A DNA stretch of 20,588 bases from JAGQTE01 sp964648005 (lineage in GTDB: Bacteria; Actinomycetota; Acidimicrobiia; Acidimicrobiales; Acidimicrobilacustridaceae). Positions 6,752 through 14,191 of the stretch are shown one piece after another. The position numbers and the translations under genes are program-made. How positions within the stretch are numbered: the stretch's first letter is position 1; each line of letters begins with the position of its first letter. Below the pieces are notes generated by a model. That model searched no databases, had not been told where the DNA came from, and was given only the letters and a program-made list of their open reading frames with translations. The DNA is taken from the NCBI GenBank assembly GCA_964648005.1, contig CAZYKR010000044.1:1-20588 (forward strand), written 5' to 3'.

Positions 6752-6819
6752 CATGGTGAGCCCGATGGGCGCGGGCGGCGAGGCGCTACGGTCCTGCGCC
6801 ACGGCGTGAGGAGGCACCG

Positions 6820-8775
6820 ATGGCGTTCGTGCGGTTCGATGACATCGACGGCGAGACCCGGCCCCAGGACGACCTGTTCGGCCACGTGAACGGTCGCTGG
6901 TTGGCGACGGCGGAGCTGCCACCGGACCTGTCGACGATCGGCGGCTTCGTCGACCTGGCGCTCGAGGCCGAGCGGGTGGTCGGCGAGATCCTCGCCGAGG
7001 CAGCGGCCGACGCGGCGGCCCCGGACGGCTCGTCGCGTCGCAAGATCGGCGACCTGTATGCGAGCTTCATGGACGAGACGCGCATCGAGGCGGCCGGGCT
7101 CGCGCCGCTCGAGGCCGACCTCGCCGCCATCGACACCCTCGGCGACATCGCCGGCCTGGCGCGGCTGCACGGTGTGCTCCAGCGTGGGCTGCTCGATGGC
7201 GCCGTGCGCAGCTATGTCCACACCGACGATCGCCAGTCCGACCGGTCGATCGTCAACCTCGTGCAGGGCGGGCTCGGCCTGCCGGACGAGTCGTATTACC
7301 GCGAGGACACCTTCGCCGAACTGCGCCAGGCCTACGTCGAGCACGTCGCTCGGCTGCTGGCGCTGGCGGGTGCGACCGAGGTTGCGGCGGCCGATGCGGC
7401 GCAGCGTGTCCTGGCGCTCGAGACCCGCCTCGCCGCCGGGCACTGGGACAACGTGCGCACCCGCGACGTGCTCGCCTCCTACAACCTGATGCCCTTCGCC
7501 GAGCTGCGGACGCTTGCACCCTCGTTCGATTGGGACGGCTGGCGCGCCGGCCTCGGCGCGACGCCTGACCAGGTCGCTGAGGTGCTGGTGCGCCAGCCGA
7601 GCTTCTTCGCGGCGCTGTCCGAGGCCCTCGACGAGATCCCGCTCGCCGATTGGCAGGCATGGCTGCGCTTCCACGTCATCTCCGGCGCAGCGCCGTACCT
7701 GTCGAGCGCGTTCGTCGACGAGGACTTCAGCTTCGCTCGGGTGCTCACGGGAACACCGCAGCTCAAGGCGCGCTGGAAGCGCGCGGTGGCCCTGTGCAAC
7801 GGCGCGATGGGCGAGGCGGTCGGCGAGGCATACGTCGAGCGCACGTTCCCACCCGATGCGAAGGCGCAGATGGTGGCGTTGGTCGACAACCTGATCGAGG
7901 CGTACCGGGTCAGCATCGACCGCCTGGCGTGGATGGGACCCGAGACCCGGGCCCGAGCGCTCGACAAGCTGGGTCGGTTCCGGTCGAAGATCGGCTACCC
8001 GGACGTGTGGCGGGACTACGGCGCGCTCGCCGTCGACCCCGGGGACCTGGTGGGCAACGTCCGGCGCGCCAGCGCCTTCGAGACCGATCGCCAGCTGGCC
8101 AAGGTCGGCGCGCCGGTCGATCGTGACGAGTGGCTCATGACGCCCCAGACCGTCAACGCCTACTACAACCCCGGCGCCAACGAGATCTGCTTCCCAGCCG
8201 CCATCTTGCAGCCCCCGTTCTTCGAGGCGGGGGCCGACCCGGCGTACAACTACGGCGGCATCGGTGCCGTGATCGGGCACGAGGTGGGCCACGGCTTCGA
8301 TGACCAGGGGTCCCAGTACGACGGCGACGGCAACCTCGCCAACTGGTGGACGGACGAGGATCGGGCGCGCTTCGCCGAGCGGGCCGACAAGCTGATCGCC
8401 CAGTACGACGGCTTCGAGCCCCGGTCGCTGCCCGGCCAGAGCGTGAACGGCGCGCTGACGATCGGCGAGAACATCGGCGACCTCGGCGGGTTGACGATCG
8501 CCCTGCTGGCATACGAGCTGAGCCTGGACGGCGCCGACGCCCCAGTCGTCGACGGCCGCACCGGCCGTGAGCGGCTCTTCGCCAACTGGGCGCTGATCTG
8601 GCGGATCAAGGTGCGAGACGAGCTGGCGCGCCAGCTCCTCACCGTCGACGTGCATTCGCCGCCGGAGTTCCGGGCAAACATCGTGCGCAACCTCGACGAG
8701 TTCCACGAGACGTACGCCACGACGCCCGATGATGCCCTCTGGCTCGACCCGAGCGATCGGGTCCGCATCTGGTGA
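6820..8775 (+). CDS. M13 family zinc metallopeptidase (neprilysin/PepO/Zmp1-like)
   Basis: 651 residues from ATG 6820, with AGGAGG about six bases upstream. Gluzincin zinc site: HEVGH with His487 and His491 as ligands and Glu488 as general base; third ligand Glu550 in GENIGDLGG, with Asp554 in the ENxxD motif. Substrate-binding NAYY motif at 446-449 (VNAYYNPGANEICFPAAILQ). The N-terminal M13 domain starts at once (RPQDDLFGHVNGRWL, residues 12-26). There is no signal peptide or membrane helix, so the enzyme is cytoplasmic or exported without a signal, as in mycobacterial Zmp1-type proteins. The C-terminus RVRIW keeps the family's terminal Trp. It would cleave oligopeptides of limited size inside its closed cavity. 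It has its own start signals; physiological substrates unknown. Confidence 0.97.
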   Translation: MAFVRFDDIDGETRPQDDLFGHVNGRWLATAELPPDLSTIGGFVDLALEAERVVGEILAEAAADAAAPDGSSRRKIGDLYASFMDETRIEAAGLAPLEADLAAIDTLGDIAGLARLHGVLQRGLLDGAVRSYVHTDDRQSDRSIVNLVQGGLGLPDESYYREDTFAELRQAYVEHVARLLALAGATEVAAADAAQRVLALETRLAAGHWDNVRTRDVLASYNLMPFAELRTLAPSFDWDGWRAGLGATPDQVAEVLVRQPSFFAALSEALDEIPLADWQAWLRFHVISGAAPYLSSAFVDEDFSFARVLTGTPQLKARWKRAVALCNGAMGEAVGEAYVERTFPPDAKAQMVALVDNLIEAYRVSIDRLAWMGPETRARALDKLGRFRSKIGYPDVWRDYGALAVDPGDLVGNVRRASAFETDRQLAKVGAPVDRDEWLMTPQTVNAYYNPGANEICFPAAILQPPFFEAGADPAYNYGGIGAVIGHEVGHGFDDQGSQYDGDGNLANWWTDEDRARFAERADKLIAQYDGFEPRSLPGQSVNGALTIGENIGDLGGLTIALLAYELSLDGADAPVVDGRTGRERLFANWALIWRIKVRDELARQLLTVDVHSPPEFRANIVRNLDEFHETYATTPDDALWLDPSDRVRIW

Positions 8776-8786
8776 CCCGCCCAACC

Positions 8787-8832
8787 CCCCGACACGGGGC
8801 TGAGCGCTTCGGTAGGTCGGAGCGGCGAGCCC
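8787..8832 (+). other. Competing hairpins between the peptidase and GGDEF genes
   Basis: CCCCG (8787-8791) can pair with CGGGG (8795-8799). Alternatively GGGCT (8797-8801) pairs with AGCCC (8828-8832), enclosing a second stem CGCTTCG (8805-8811)/CGGAGCG (8818-8824, one G-U). The two folds share bases 8797-8799 and exclude one another. The region, 11-57 bases past the peptidase stop, may be its terminator or a leader element of the downstream gene. It does not match the c-di-GMP riboswitch consensus as I know it. Confidence 0.35.
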
Positions 8833-8888
8833 AATTCCGGGGGTGTGCTCTACGCTGAGCGCAGCGGCGTCGGGTCGGGGGTCGGTCG

Positions 8889-10181
8889 GTGGCAGTCGGG
8901 AACGTGAGCGGCGACGGGATGCAGGCGACCGATGGCGTCCTCGACCCGTCGGCGCTGCTCGATCGCTTGCCGGAGCTGATCGCCGTGATCGACGCCGCCG
9001 GTCGGGTCCGCTACGTCAACCGCCGCCTGTGCGAGGCGATGGGCTACGAGAAGGACCAGCTCGTCGGATCGAACATCTTCGACTACGTCCATCCGGACGA
9101 TCTGGCGTACATGGCGTGGTCGTGGGAGACACGCCAGTCGCGTCCGGGCGAGGTGGGGATGCGCGTGCACGCCCGGGGCCGCAACGCCGACGGGTCGTGG
9201 CGGCCGGTCGAGATCGTGGGCCTCAGCCTCCTCGACGACGCCCAGGTCGGCGCCATGGTGATGACCATGCGCGACCTCGACGACGGCGCCGCGCTCGCCG
9301 ACAGCCCGGCGCGCCTGCGCTCGATGATCGACCGCACCTCCGACGTCGTGATCTTGCTCGACGCCGACGGCAACATCGTCTTCGCCAACCGCCGCCTCAC
9401 CAGTCACTTCGGCCACGACAACGACCGCGTCGTCGGCCGCCCCCTCGACGTCATCCTGGACCCCGCCGATGCGCCGGCGGCCCGGTCCTGGTTGGCCGAG
9501 CTCGTCGCAGCCGGTGACCGTGCTGCGACGCGCGCCCGGCTGCGGGTGCGCGACCCCGGCGGCGGAGTGCATCAGGTCGAATGGCATGGCACGAACCAGA
9601 TCGACGACCCCCTGATCGGCGGCATCATCGCCAGCGGGCGCGACATCAGCGCGCTGGTGGCGATGGAGTCGCAGGTCCAGGCGCAGACCGAGCAACTGGC
9701 CCATGCCGCCACGCACGATCCGCTGACCGGCCTGGTGAACCGCAGCGCCTTCATCGACGCCTGCACGGCCCAGATCGCGGCGCGACGTGCCGCGGCGGAC
9801 CCGGGCGACGTCGTCGTCCTGTTCTGCGACCTGGACCGGTTCAAGGCGGTCAACGACACGTACGGGCACGACCTCGGCGACGGGGTGCTCGAGGTCGTGG
9901 CGGCGCGTCTGCAGTCATGCGTGCGCGCCGGCGACGTCGTCGGCCGCTACGGAGGCGACGAGTTCACCGTCCTCCTCGGCGACGGCGCGTCACCGTCGAC
10001 GGTGACGTCGTTGGTGGCGCGGGTGCGGGCCCGCATCGACGAACCGATCACGGTCGGCGGCGTCGACGCCGACGTCGGCGTGACCGTCGGGGTGGCACGG
10101 GCCGCCGTCGTCACGGCGGAGGTCGATGCCGTGCTGCGCGCCGCCGACCAGGCGATGTACGCCGCCAAGCGCCGCCGCTGA
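8889..10181 (+). CDS. PAS-PAS-GGDEF diguanylate cyclase
   Basis: 430 residues from GTG 8889 (no strong SD; ATG 8919 is an alternative). Two PAS domains: about residues 22-130 (LPELIAVIDAAGRVRYVNRR, FDYVHPDD) and 143-256 (MIDRTSDVVILLDADGNIVF, ISALVAM). A short helix (260-272) then leads to a GGDEF domain from 273 (THDPLTGLVNRSAF) to the end. The active site is intact: metal ligand Asp314 in FCDLDRFKAVNDTYGHD and the signature GGDEF at 355-359. An RAGD inhibitory I-site (Arg346-Asp349) stands five residues before the signature, so product-inhibited c-di-GMP synthesis is expected. There is no EAL domain and no membrane segment or signal peptide, so it is a cytosolic sensor; no haem or flavin pocket can be assigned. 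Convergent with the hydrolase gene. Confidence 0.95.
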   Translation: MAVGNVSGDGMQATDGVLDPSALLDRLPELIAVIDAAGRVRYVNRRLCEAMGYEKDQLVGSNIFDYVHPDDLAYMAWSWETRQSRPGEVGMRVHARGRNADGSWRPVEIVGLSLLDDAQVGAMVMTMRDLDDGAALADSPARLRSMIDRTSDVVILLDADGNIVFANRRLTSHFGHDNDRVVGRPLDVILDPADAPAARSWLAELVAAGDRAATRARLRVRDPGGGVHQVEWHGTNQIDDPLIGGIIASGRDISALVAMESQVQAQTEQLAHAATHDPLTGLVNRSAFIDACTAQIAARRAAADPGDVVVLFCDLDRFKAVNDTYGHDLGDGVLEVVAARLQSCVRAGDVVGRYGGDEFTVLLGDGASPSTVTSLVARVRARIDEPITVGGVDADVGVTVGVARAAVVTAEVDAVLRAADQAMYAAKRRR

Positions 10182-10193
10182 CCAGGACCACGG

Positions 10194-10211
10194 GCGCCGG
10201 TCGCCCGGCGC
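10194..10211. terminator. Bidirectional hairpin terminator between convergent genes
   Basis: GCGCCGG (10194-10200), loop TCGC, CCGGCGC (10205-10211): a perfect 7-bp GC stem placed 13 bases after the GGDEF stop and four bases before the end of the convergent hydrolase gene. Confidence 0.55.
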
Positions 10212-10214
10212 TGC

Positions 10215-11087
10215 TCAGAGCTGATCGAGCAGCAGGGTCCAGTACAAGAAGTTGGTCGTCTGGTCGATGATCTCCGTGCGGTGGGCGGCGTACGGCACGT
10301 GCGTGGCGCCGTCCCAGGCGGTGAGGTAGCTCTCGAGGCCCGCGGCCTTGGCGTCGGTCGTCGTGGCGTCGGCCCAGGCGTAGGGCACGACCACGTCAGC
10401 GGTGCCGTGGAACAGCAGGCTCGGCGCGTCGCCGGCGTCGAGGGTGCCCATCAGTCGAGCACCCGACAGCGACACGGCGGCGTCGACATCGGACGACTGG
10501 CCAGGGTTGGACCCGCCGCTGCCGACCTCGGTCGAGTCGTAGCCGACGTTCAGCGCCGTGATCGCCCCGGCAGAGGACCCGTTGATGGCGATGCGGTTCG
10601 GGTCGATGCCCAAGGCGGCGGCGTTGGCCTTGGCGTAGCGCACTGCGGCCTGGGCGTCGTGCTTGGCGTCGATGATGGCGAGCACGCACTCGGTCGTTGG
10701 GCCCGACGCGGCGCAACCCTGGGGCGAGAGCCGGTAGTTGATCGACATCGACACGTAGCCCTTCTTGGCGAAGACGTTGGCCTGGTCGACGATCTCGCCC
10801 GAGGTCTTGGACCCGCTCTTGAAGGACCCGCCGTGCACCCAGATGATCAGCGGGCGGGCGACCGCGGTGTCGCCGCTCGGGGCGTACACATCGGCGAGCA
10901 GCGAGACCTCGGCGTTGGTGTCGCGCCGCACCGCGGTGCCGTAGGTGATGTCGGCGGTCTTGGTCACCGATGCGAACACCTCGTCGCGGTACCGCAGCGG
11001 GGCATCGCCCGGTGGCACGAGCAGCGGCTTGCACCCGACGAGCGCCAGTGCGGCGGCGATGACGACAGCGATGAACGTGCGGCGCAT
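10215..11087 (-). CDS. Alpha/beta-hydrolase (carboxylesterase-like) lipoprotein
   Basis: 290 residues from ATG 11087, with AGGGGGA a few bases upstream; upstream in-frame ATGs lack an SD and would hide the signal peptide. Lipoprotein signal: MRRTFIAVVIAAALALVGC, lipobox LVGC with Cys19 as the lipidated residue. The fold is a hormone-sensitive-lipase/esterase type: oxyanion motif HGG (85-87, IIWVHGGSF), nucleophile elbow GSSAG with Ser172, Asp231 in HGTADVVVPY and His263 in ATHVPY complete a plausible Ser-Asp-His triad. Predicted to be anchored outside the cytoplasmic membrane and to hydrolyse ester bonds of unknown substrates. Separated from the upstream exported-protein gene by a strong hairpin, so it is probably its own unit. 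Confidence 0.9.
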   Translation of the reverse strand: MRRTFIAVVIAAALALVGCKPLLVPPGDAPLRYRDEVFASVTKTADITYGTAVRRDTNAEVSLLADVYAPSGDTAVARPLIIWVHGGSFKSGSKTSGEIVDQANVFAKKGYVSMSINYRLSPQGCAASGPTTECVLAIIDAKHDAQAAVRYAKANAAALGIDPNRIAINGSSAGAITALNVGYDSTEVGSGGSNPGQSSDVDAAVSLSGARLMGTLDAGDAPSLLFHGTADVVVPYAWADATTTDAKAAGLESYLTAWDGATHVPYAAHRTEIIDQTTNFLYWTLLLDQL

Positions 11088-11157
11088 GAGTCCCCCTGAG
11101 ACGGCCGACTCATGGTGGTGGCGTCGCCACTGGCTGTCAATGGCACCCCCCGGCGCG

Positions 11158-11227
11158 CGGCGGCGGGGACCCGAGCCCATGGGTCCCCGTCGCCGGCTCG
11201 CCCGACCGCCCTCCGCCGGGCGGGCGA
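11158..11227. terminator. Strong hairpin(s) after the exported-protein gene
   Basis: The arms 11158-11172 (starts CGGCGGCGG) and 11181-11195 (ends GTCGCCG) pair over 15 bp with a single G-U, around an 8-base loop. Next to it, TCGCCCG (11198-11204) pairs with CGGGCGA (11221-11227). Both lie just past the stop of the minus-strand gene at 11241 and before the hydrolase start at 11087. Confidence 0.6.
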
Positions 11228-11240
11228 TCATCTCGGGCGG

Positions 11241-12281
11241 TCAGCCCACGGAGGTCTCGACCAGGAGTGAGACCTGGAACTGCAGTCCCGAGGCGTTGGT
11301 GGTCTTGGCCTGGATGATCTGGCTGTGCTTGGCGCCGTACTTGGTGGTGGGCAGCGTGGCGGTGCCGATGGCGGCGGCGGCGTAGCCGCAGTCGAGCGCC
11401 GTGGTCGTGGGCGTGGTGAAGATGCCGGTGGGGCAGAAGCCGGCGCCGTCGTGCTCGATGCCCTGCACGACGACGTTGATCGTCGAGCCGGCCGTGGTGG
11501 CCTTGGAGAACAGGCCACTCGACCCGAGCGCCACGTCCTCGCCGGTGCCGATGCTCATGTCGCCGGTGTAGGCGGTCGATGCCGCCGGGGCGTTGACGTT
11601 CGCCGGGGCGATCCATTGGCCGAAGCGGATCTCGCCCTTGCCGAGCAGGCCGGGATCGGCGTCGTCGCTCACGTGTGCCTGCAGCGCCCACACCCGCACG
11701 GTGCGCGTCTTGGTCGCGACGGCGATGGTCTCCTGGTTCGGTGCCTGACCGGCGCTCCCGGGAATGCTCACGAGGGCGTAGTAGGTGGTGTTCGGGGTCA
11801 GGCCCTCACGGCTGATGGTGTAGCGGTACTGGCCAGGGGTCGGCGTCAAGGTCCCGTTGAGAGCGGTCGGCGCCACAGCACCGACGCTCAGCTTGCCGTT
11901 GATCAGCGTCGGCTTCGTCGTCGAGAACTGCACGACCAGGCTCGGTCGGTTCGCCACGAACGAGACATCCGCCCAGACGTCGCCACTGGTGGACTGGGCG
12001 CCCCAGATGTCGCCGGTGTTGACGTTCGGCGCATCGCCGAGGTCGAGGTTCGGCTGCAGGCCACCGCTCGGCGCCGCGATCTGCGGCTGCGGGGCGGGGG
12101 CAGGCGGCGTGTCGGCCCCGGCGCCGGTGGCGGCGAGCGGCAACGCGCTCGTCGCGGCGATGGCCAGCGCGCCGAGCCGCAGGGCCCAGCGGCGAGCGTT
12201 GCGACGGCTGGATGCCGCATCCGGTGCGCCGGCGGTGGCGATCAGGCTGTCGATGGTCTCGGTGGTCGTGGTGGTCTGCAT
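11241..12281 (-). CDS. Exported protein of unknown function, divergent from the sigma factor
   Basis: 346 residues from ATG 12281, with GAGGAG about nine bases upstream. Residues 1-25 are a Thr/Ala-rich leader, then RRNARRWALRLGALAIAATSA and further hydrophobic residues form a long signal sequence, with a likely cut after GAGA near residue 56. This is followed by a Pro-rich linker (PPAPAPQPQ). The mature part is beta-rich with many Ser/Thr/Gly: DVWADVSFVANRPSLVVQFS, QYRYTISREGLTPNTTYYAL (150-170, fibronectin-III-like) and TVRVWALQAHVSDDADPGL. A single Cys pair, C283 and C298, is a candidate disulfide outside the cell. I do not recognise the family. A long upstream leader of about 40 bases carries the same bipartite motif found before the sigma factor gene, so it is a candidate target of that sigma factor. 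Confidence 0.85.
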   Translation of the reverse strand: MQTTTTTETIDSLIATAGAPDAASSRRNARRWALRLGALAIAATSALPLAATGAGADTPPAPAPQPQIAAPSGGLQPNLDLGDAPNVNTGDIWGAQSTSGDVWADVSFVANRPSLVVQFSTTKPTLINGKLSVGAVAPTALNGTLTPTPGQYRYTISREGLTPNTTYYALVSIPGSAGQAPNQETIAVATKTRTVRVWALQAHVSDDADPGLLGKGEIRFGQWIAPANVNAPAASTAYTGDMSIGTGEDVALGSSGLFSKATTAGSTINVVVQGIEHDGAGFCPTGIFTTPTTTALDCGYAAAAIGTATLPTTKYGAKHSQIIQAKTTNASGLQFQVSLLVETSVG

Positions 12282-12329
12282 CGGTCTGTGCTCCTCGGTC
12301 GGGCGTCCCGGTTGGCCGCCGTCGGGGAA

Positions 12330-12357
12330 CAGGACCAGCGGCGACGGGGGTCCTTAC
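12330..12357 (-). promoter_or_regulatory. Putative ECF-type promoter of the exported-protein gene
   Basis: On the minus strand GTAAGGA (12357-12351), 14 bases, GGTCCTG (12336-12330). The same two heptamers with identical spacing occur divergently at 12424-12451. The expected transcription start near 12322 would leave about 40 bases of leader including the SD. Assignment to the neighbouring sigma factor is inference. Confidence 0.6.
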
Positions 12358-12423
12358 GCCCGATCGCCCGGATCGACCCAAATGAGCCGAATGGCCCAGA
12401 CGACGCCGCCGCCGTCCTGATGT

Positions 12424-12451
12424 GTAAGGAACGACGGCCTCGCCGGTCCTG
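12424..12451 (+). promoter_or_regulatory. Putative autoregulated promoter of the sigma factor gene
   Basis: GTAAGGA (12424-12430), 14 bases, GGTCCTG (12445-12451). It matches the promoter of the divergent gene in both elements and spacing, while the 14-base spacers differ. Start of transcription would be near 12458. The GGAAC inside the upstream box recalls ECF -35 elements. Confidence 0.6.
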
Positions 12452-12510
12452 CCTGGTGACGCCCGCCGATGGCGGGACCGACTGCGAGGACTGTGCGATG
12501 GTGGACGGCG

Positions 12511-14136
12511 ATGGCCGGCGAACACGGCGGGGACGAGCGCACCGCGACCGAGCGCACCGCGACCGAGCGCGACGATGCGACGCTGGTGCTCGCGGCGCGC
12601 GCCGGCGACCAGGACGCCTTCACGGTGCTGTTCCGCCGGTGGTTCGACCCGACGTTCGACGTGGCGCGCCGGATCCTGCACGACGACGGCCTGGCCGCCG
12701 AGGTGGCGCAGGACACGTTCCTGGGGGCTTGGACGAAGCTGGACACGCTGCGCGACCCGCAGGCGTTCGGTGGCTGGGTGCTGCGCACGGCGCGCAACCG
12801 GGCATTGAACCGCCTCGACAAGGAGCGCCGCGCCCGACCGACCGACGACGAGGCACCGGAGCTGGCCTCGCTCGACGCGGGGGTCGACGTGGCCGCTGAG
12901 GTGGCCGGCTCCGGGCACCACGACCTGGTGTGGGCGGCGGCGGCTGCCCTCGGCGAGCGCGACGCCAGCGTCTTGGACCTGCACCTGCGTCACGGGCTTG
13001 GCCCGGGTGAGCTCGCCGAGGAGCTGGACGTCAGCCCGAACCACGCGTACCAGCTGCTGTTCCGGATGAAGGCTCGGCTCGGCACGGCGATCCGGGCCTG
13101 GGTGCTCTACCGCGACGGCGCGCCGCGCTGCGAGATCCTGGCCGGGGCGCTGGCGGCGGCCGGGATCGAGCGCTTCGGCGCCGAAGCGGTCAAGGTGATC
13201 GACCGCCACGCCTCCGGCTGCGACGTGTGCGAGCCCGAACGCGCCGCCATCCTGGCACCCGAGGCGCTCTTCGCTGCCGTGCCGTTGCTGGTCGCCGCCG
13301 GCCCGCTGCGCGCCACCGTCGTCGACCAGCTGCGCGCCGCCGGTGTGCCGCTGGGCTCCGAGGCGACGACACCGCTGCCGCGTCCCGAGCAGACGCCTGC
13401 CGGCGCCGGGCTGGGAGGCGTCGGCAGCACCGTCGGCGGCTCCGGGGCCGCGTCGGCCGCCGAGGAGTCGCCTGCCCTCGACGACGTGGCGGCTGCCGAG
13501 GCGTCGTCGGCTCGCCGGTGGGTCGCCATCGGTGCGCTCCTGCTGGCGTTGCTGGTGCTGGTCGGCGTGGGCGTGGTCCTCGCCGGCGGCGACGATGCCG
13601 ATGTCGTGGCGGCCGGGATCGAGGCCACGACCACCACGGTGGCCACCGCACCGCAGATCGGCACCAGCACGCCGCCGGGCTCGGCGCGGGCCGGATCGTC
13701 GAGCACGACGGCGTCGGCGCTCCCCCTCGGCGACGCCTCGACCACTACGACGGCGGCCGCACCGCCGCCCACGACCTCGCCCACGATCGCAGCGCCGTCG
13801 ACGTCGGTCGCCCCGCCGACCACGGCCGCGCCCACGACCACGGCGGCGCCACCGCCGCCGCCGCCGCCGGCACCGACGATCGATTCCTTCAGCGTCATGC
13901 CGGCGTCGGTCCCGGGCGGCGCCTGCCCGGGTGGCCAGTGGGCCGTCACGATGTCGTGGTCGACGTCGTGGGCGACGGTGGTCACGGTGCGGTCGCAGCT
14001 GGGCCCCACCACAGCTAGCGGCCCACCCGACCAGCCGAGCCAGGTGGTGTGCGCCCTCTCACCGAGTGAGGCGACAGGTCAGTGGACGCTCACTGCCACG
14101 GGTCCCGGCGGCTCGGCCCAGCAGAACGCGCCCTGA
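12511..14136 (+). CDS. Membrane-tethered ECF sigma factor with fused ZAS-like anti-sigma motif and extracytoplasmic domain
   Basis: 541 residues from ATG 12511 (GGTGGA just upstream); ATG 12469 is in frame and would add 14 residues. Sigma region 2 is at about 30-105 (AFTVLFRRWFDPTFDVARRI, EVAQDTFLGAWTKLDTLRDP, GGWVLRTARNRALNRLDKER). Region 4 is at about 138-192 (LGERDASVLDLHLRHGLGPG, ELAEELDVSPNHAYQLLFRM). After it, C207 (PRCEIL) and H233-x3-C237-x2-C240 (RHASGCDVC) reproduce the zinc motif of ZAS anti-sigma factors. Then come a Gly/Ala-rich linker, one transmembrane helix (VAIGALLLALLVLVGVGVVL, 338-357), a Thr/Pro-rich stalk (about 371-456) and a C-terminal beta domain (456-541) with Cys472 and Cys514. 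Fused sigma/anti-sigma proteins of this build are known in Actinobacteria. Inferred working: the membrane part senses an outside signal and frees or activates the sigma domain. Confidence 0.9.
   Translation: MAGEHGGDERTATERTATERDDATLVLAARAGDQDAFTVLFRRWFDPTFDVARRILHDDGLAAEVAQDTFLGAWTKLDTLRDPQAFGGWVLRTARNRALNRLDKERRARPTDDEAPELASLDAGVDVAAEVAGSGHHDLVWAAAAALGERDASVLDLHLRHGLGPGELAEELDVSPNHAYQLLFRMKARLGTAIRAWVLYRDGAPRCEILAGALAAAGIERFGAEAVKVIDRHASGCDVCEPERAAILAPEALFAAVPLLVAAGPLRATVVDQLRAAGVPLGSEATTPLPRPEQTPAGAGLGGVGSTVGGSGAASAAEESPALDDVAAAEASSARRWVAIGALLLALLVLVGVGVVLAGGDDADVVAAGIEATTTTVATAPQIGTSTPPGSARAGSSSTTASALPLGDASTTTTAAAPPPTTSPTIAAPSTSVAPPTTAAPTTTAAPPPPPPPAPTIDSFSVMPASVPGGACPGGQWAVTMSWSTSWATVVTVRSQLGPTTASGPPDQPSQVVCALSPSEATGQWTLTATGPGGSAQQNAP
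12535..12564 (+). repeat. Two perfect 15-bp tandem copies in the sigma gene
   Basis: GAGCGCACCGCGACC occurs at 12535-12549 and again at 12550-12564, followed by GAGCGCGAC. It encodes ERTAT twice in the disordered N-terminal tail, before sigma region 2. Because it is 15 bp long, copy-number change would keep the frame. Confidence 0.8.
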
Positions 14137-14143
14137 GCGGCCC

Positions 14144-14163
14144 GGTGCCCGGCACCGTGCCGG
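14144..14163. terminator. Overlapping GC dyads between convergent sigma and TetR genes
   Basis: GGTGCC-C-GGCACC (14144-14156) and CCGGCAC-C-GTGCCGG (14149-14163) overlap in the 55-base gap between the convergent sigma factor and TetR genes. A bidirectional terminator is likely; the exact fold is unclear. Confidence 0.4.
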
Positions 14164-14191
14164 CGCCCGGCGTGGCGCGACGTGCCCGAGG

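Noticed and set aside
6769..6796. GGTCCTG before the M13 peptidase as part of the sigma motif
   Set aside because: No GTAAGGA at the required distance; the heptamer alone also occurs inside the GGDEF gene, so it is not diagnostic.
6709..8784. 691-residue minus-strand open frame
   Set aside because: Exact antisense of the M13 peptidase, which has zinc-site motifs and an SD; the antisense product has no recognisable domain.
8776..8888. c-di-GMP riboswitch before the GGDEF gene
   Set aside because: Neither the conserved GEMM core nor its tetraloop-receptor pattern is visible; only generic hairpins are seen.
11806..13209. 467-residue minus-strand open frame across the sigma gene promoter
   Set aside because: Antisense to sigma region coding and out of frame with the exported protein; composition is typical of a GC-rich shadow frame.
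13850..13872. CCG run as a possible unstable microsatellite of interest
   Set aside because: It encodes the polyproline part of the sigma protein's stalk and is ordinary for Thr/Pro-rich linkers in GC-rich genomes.
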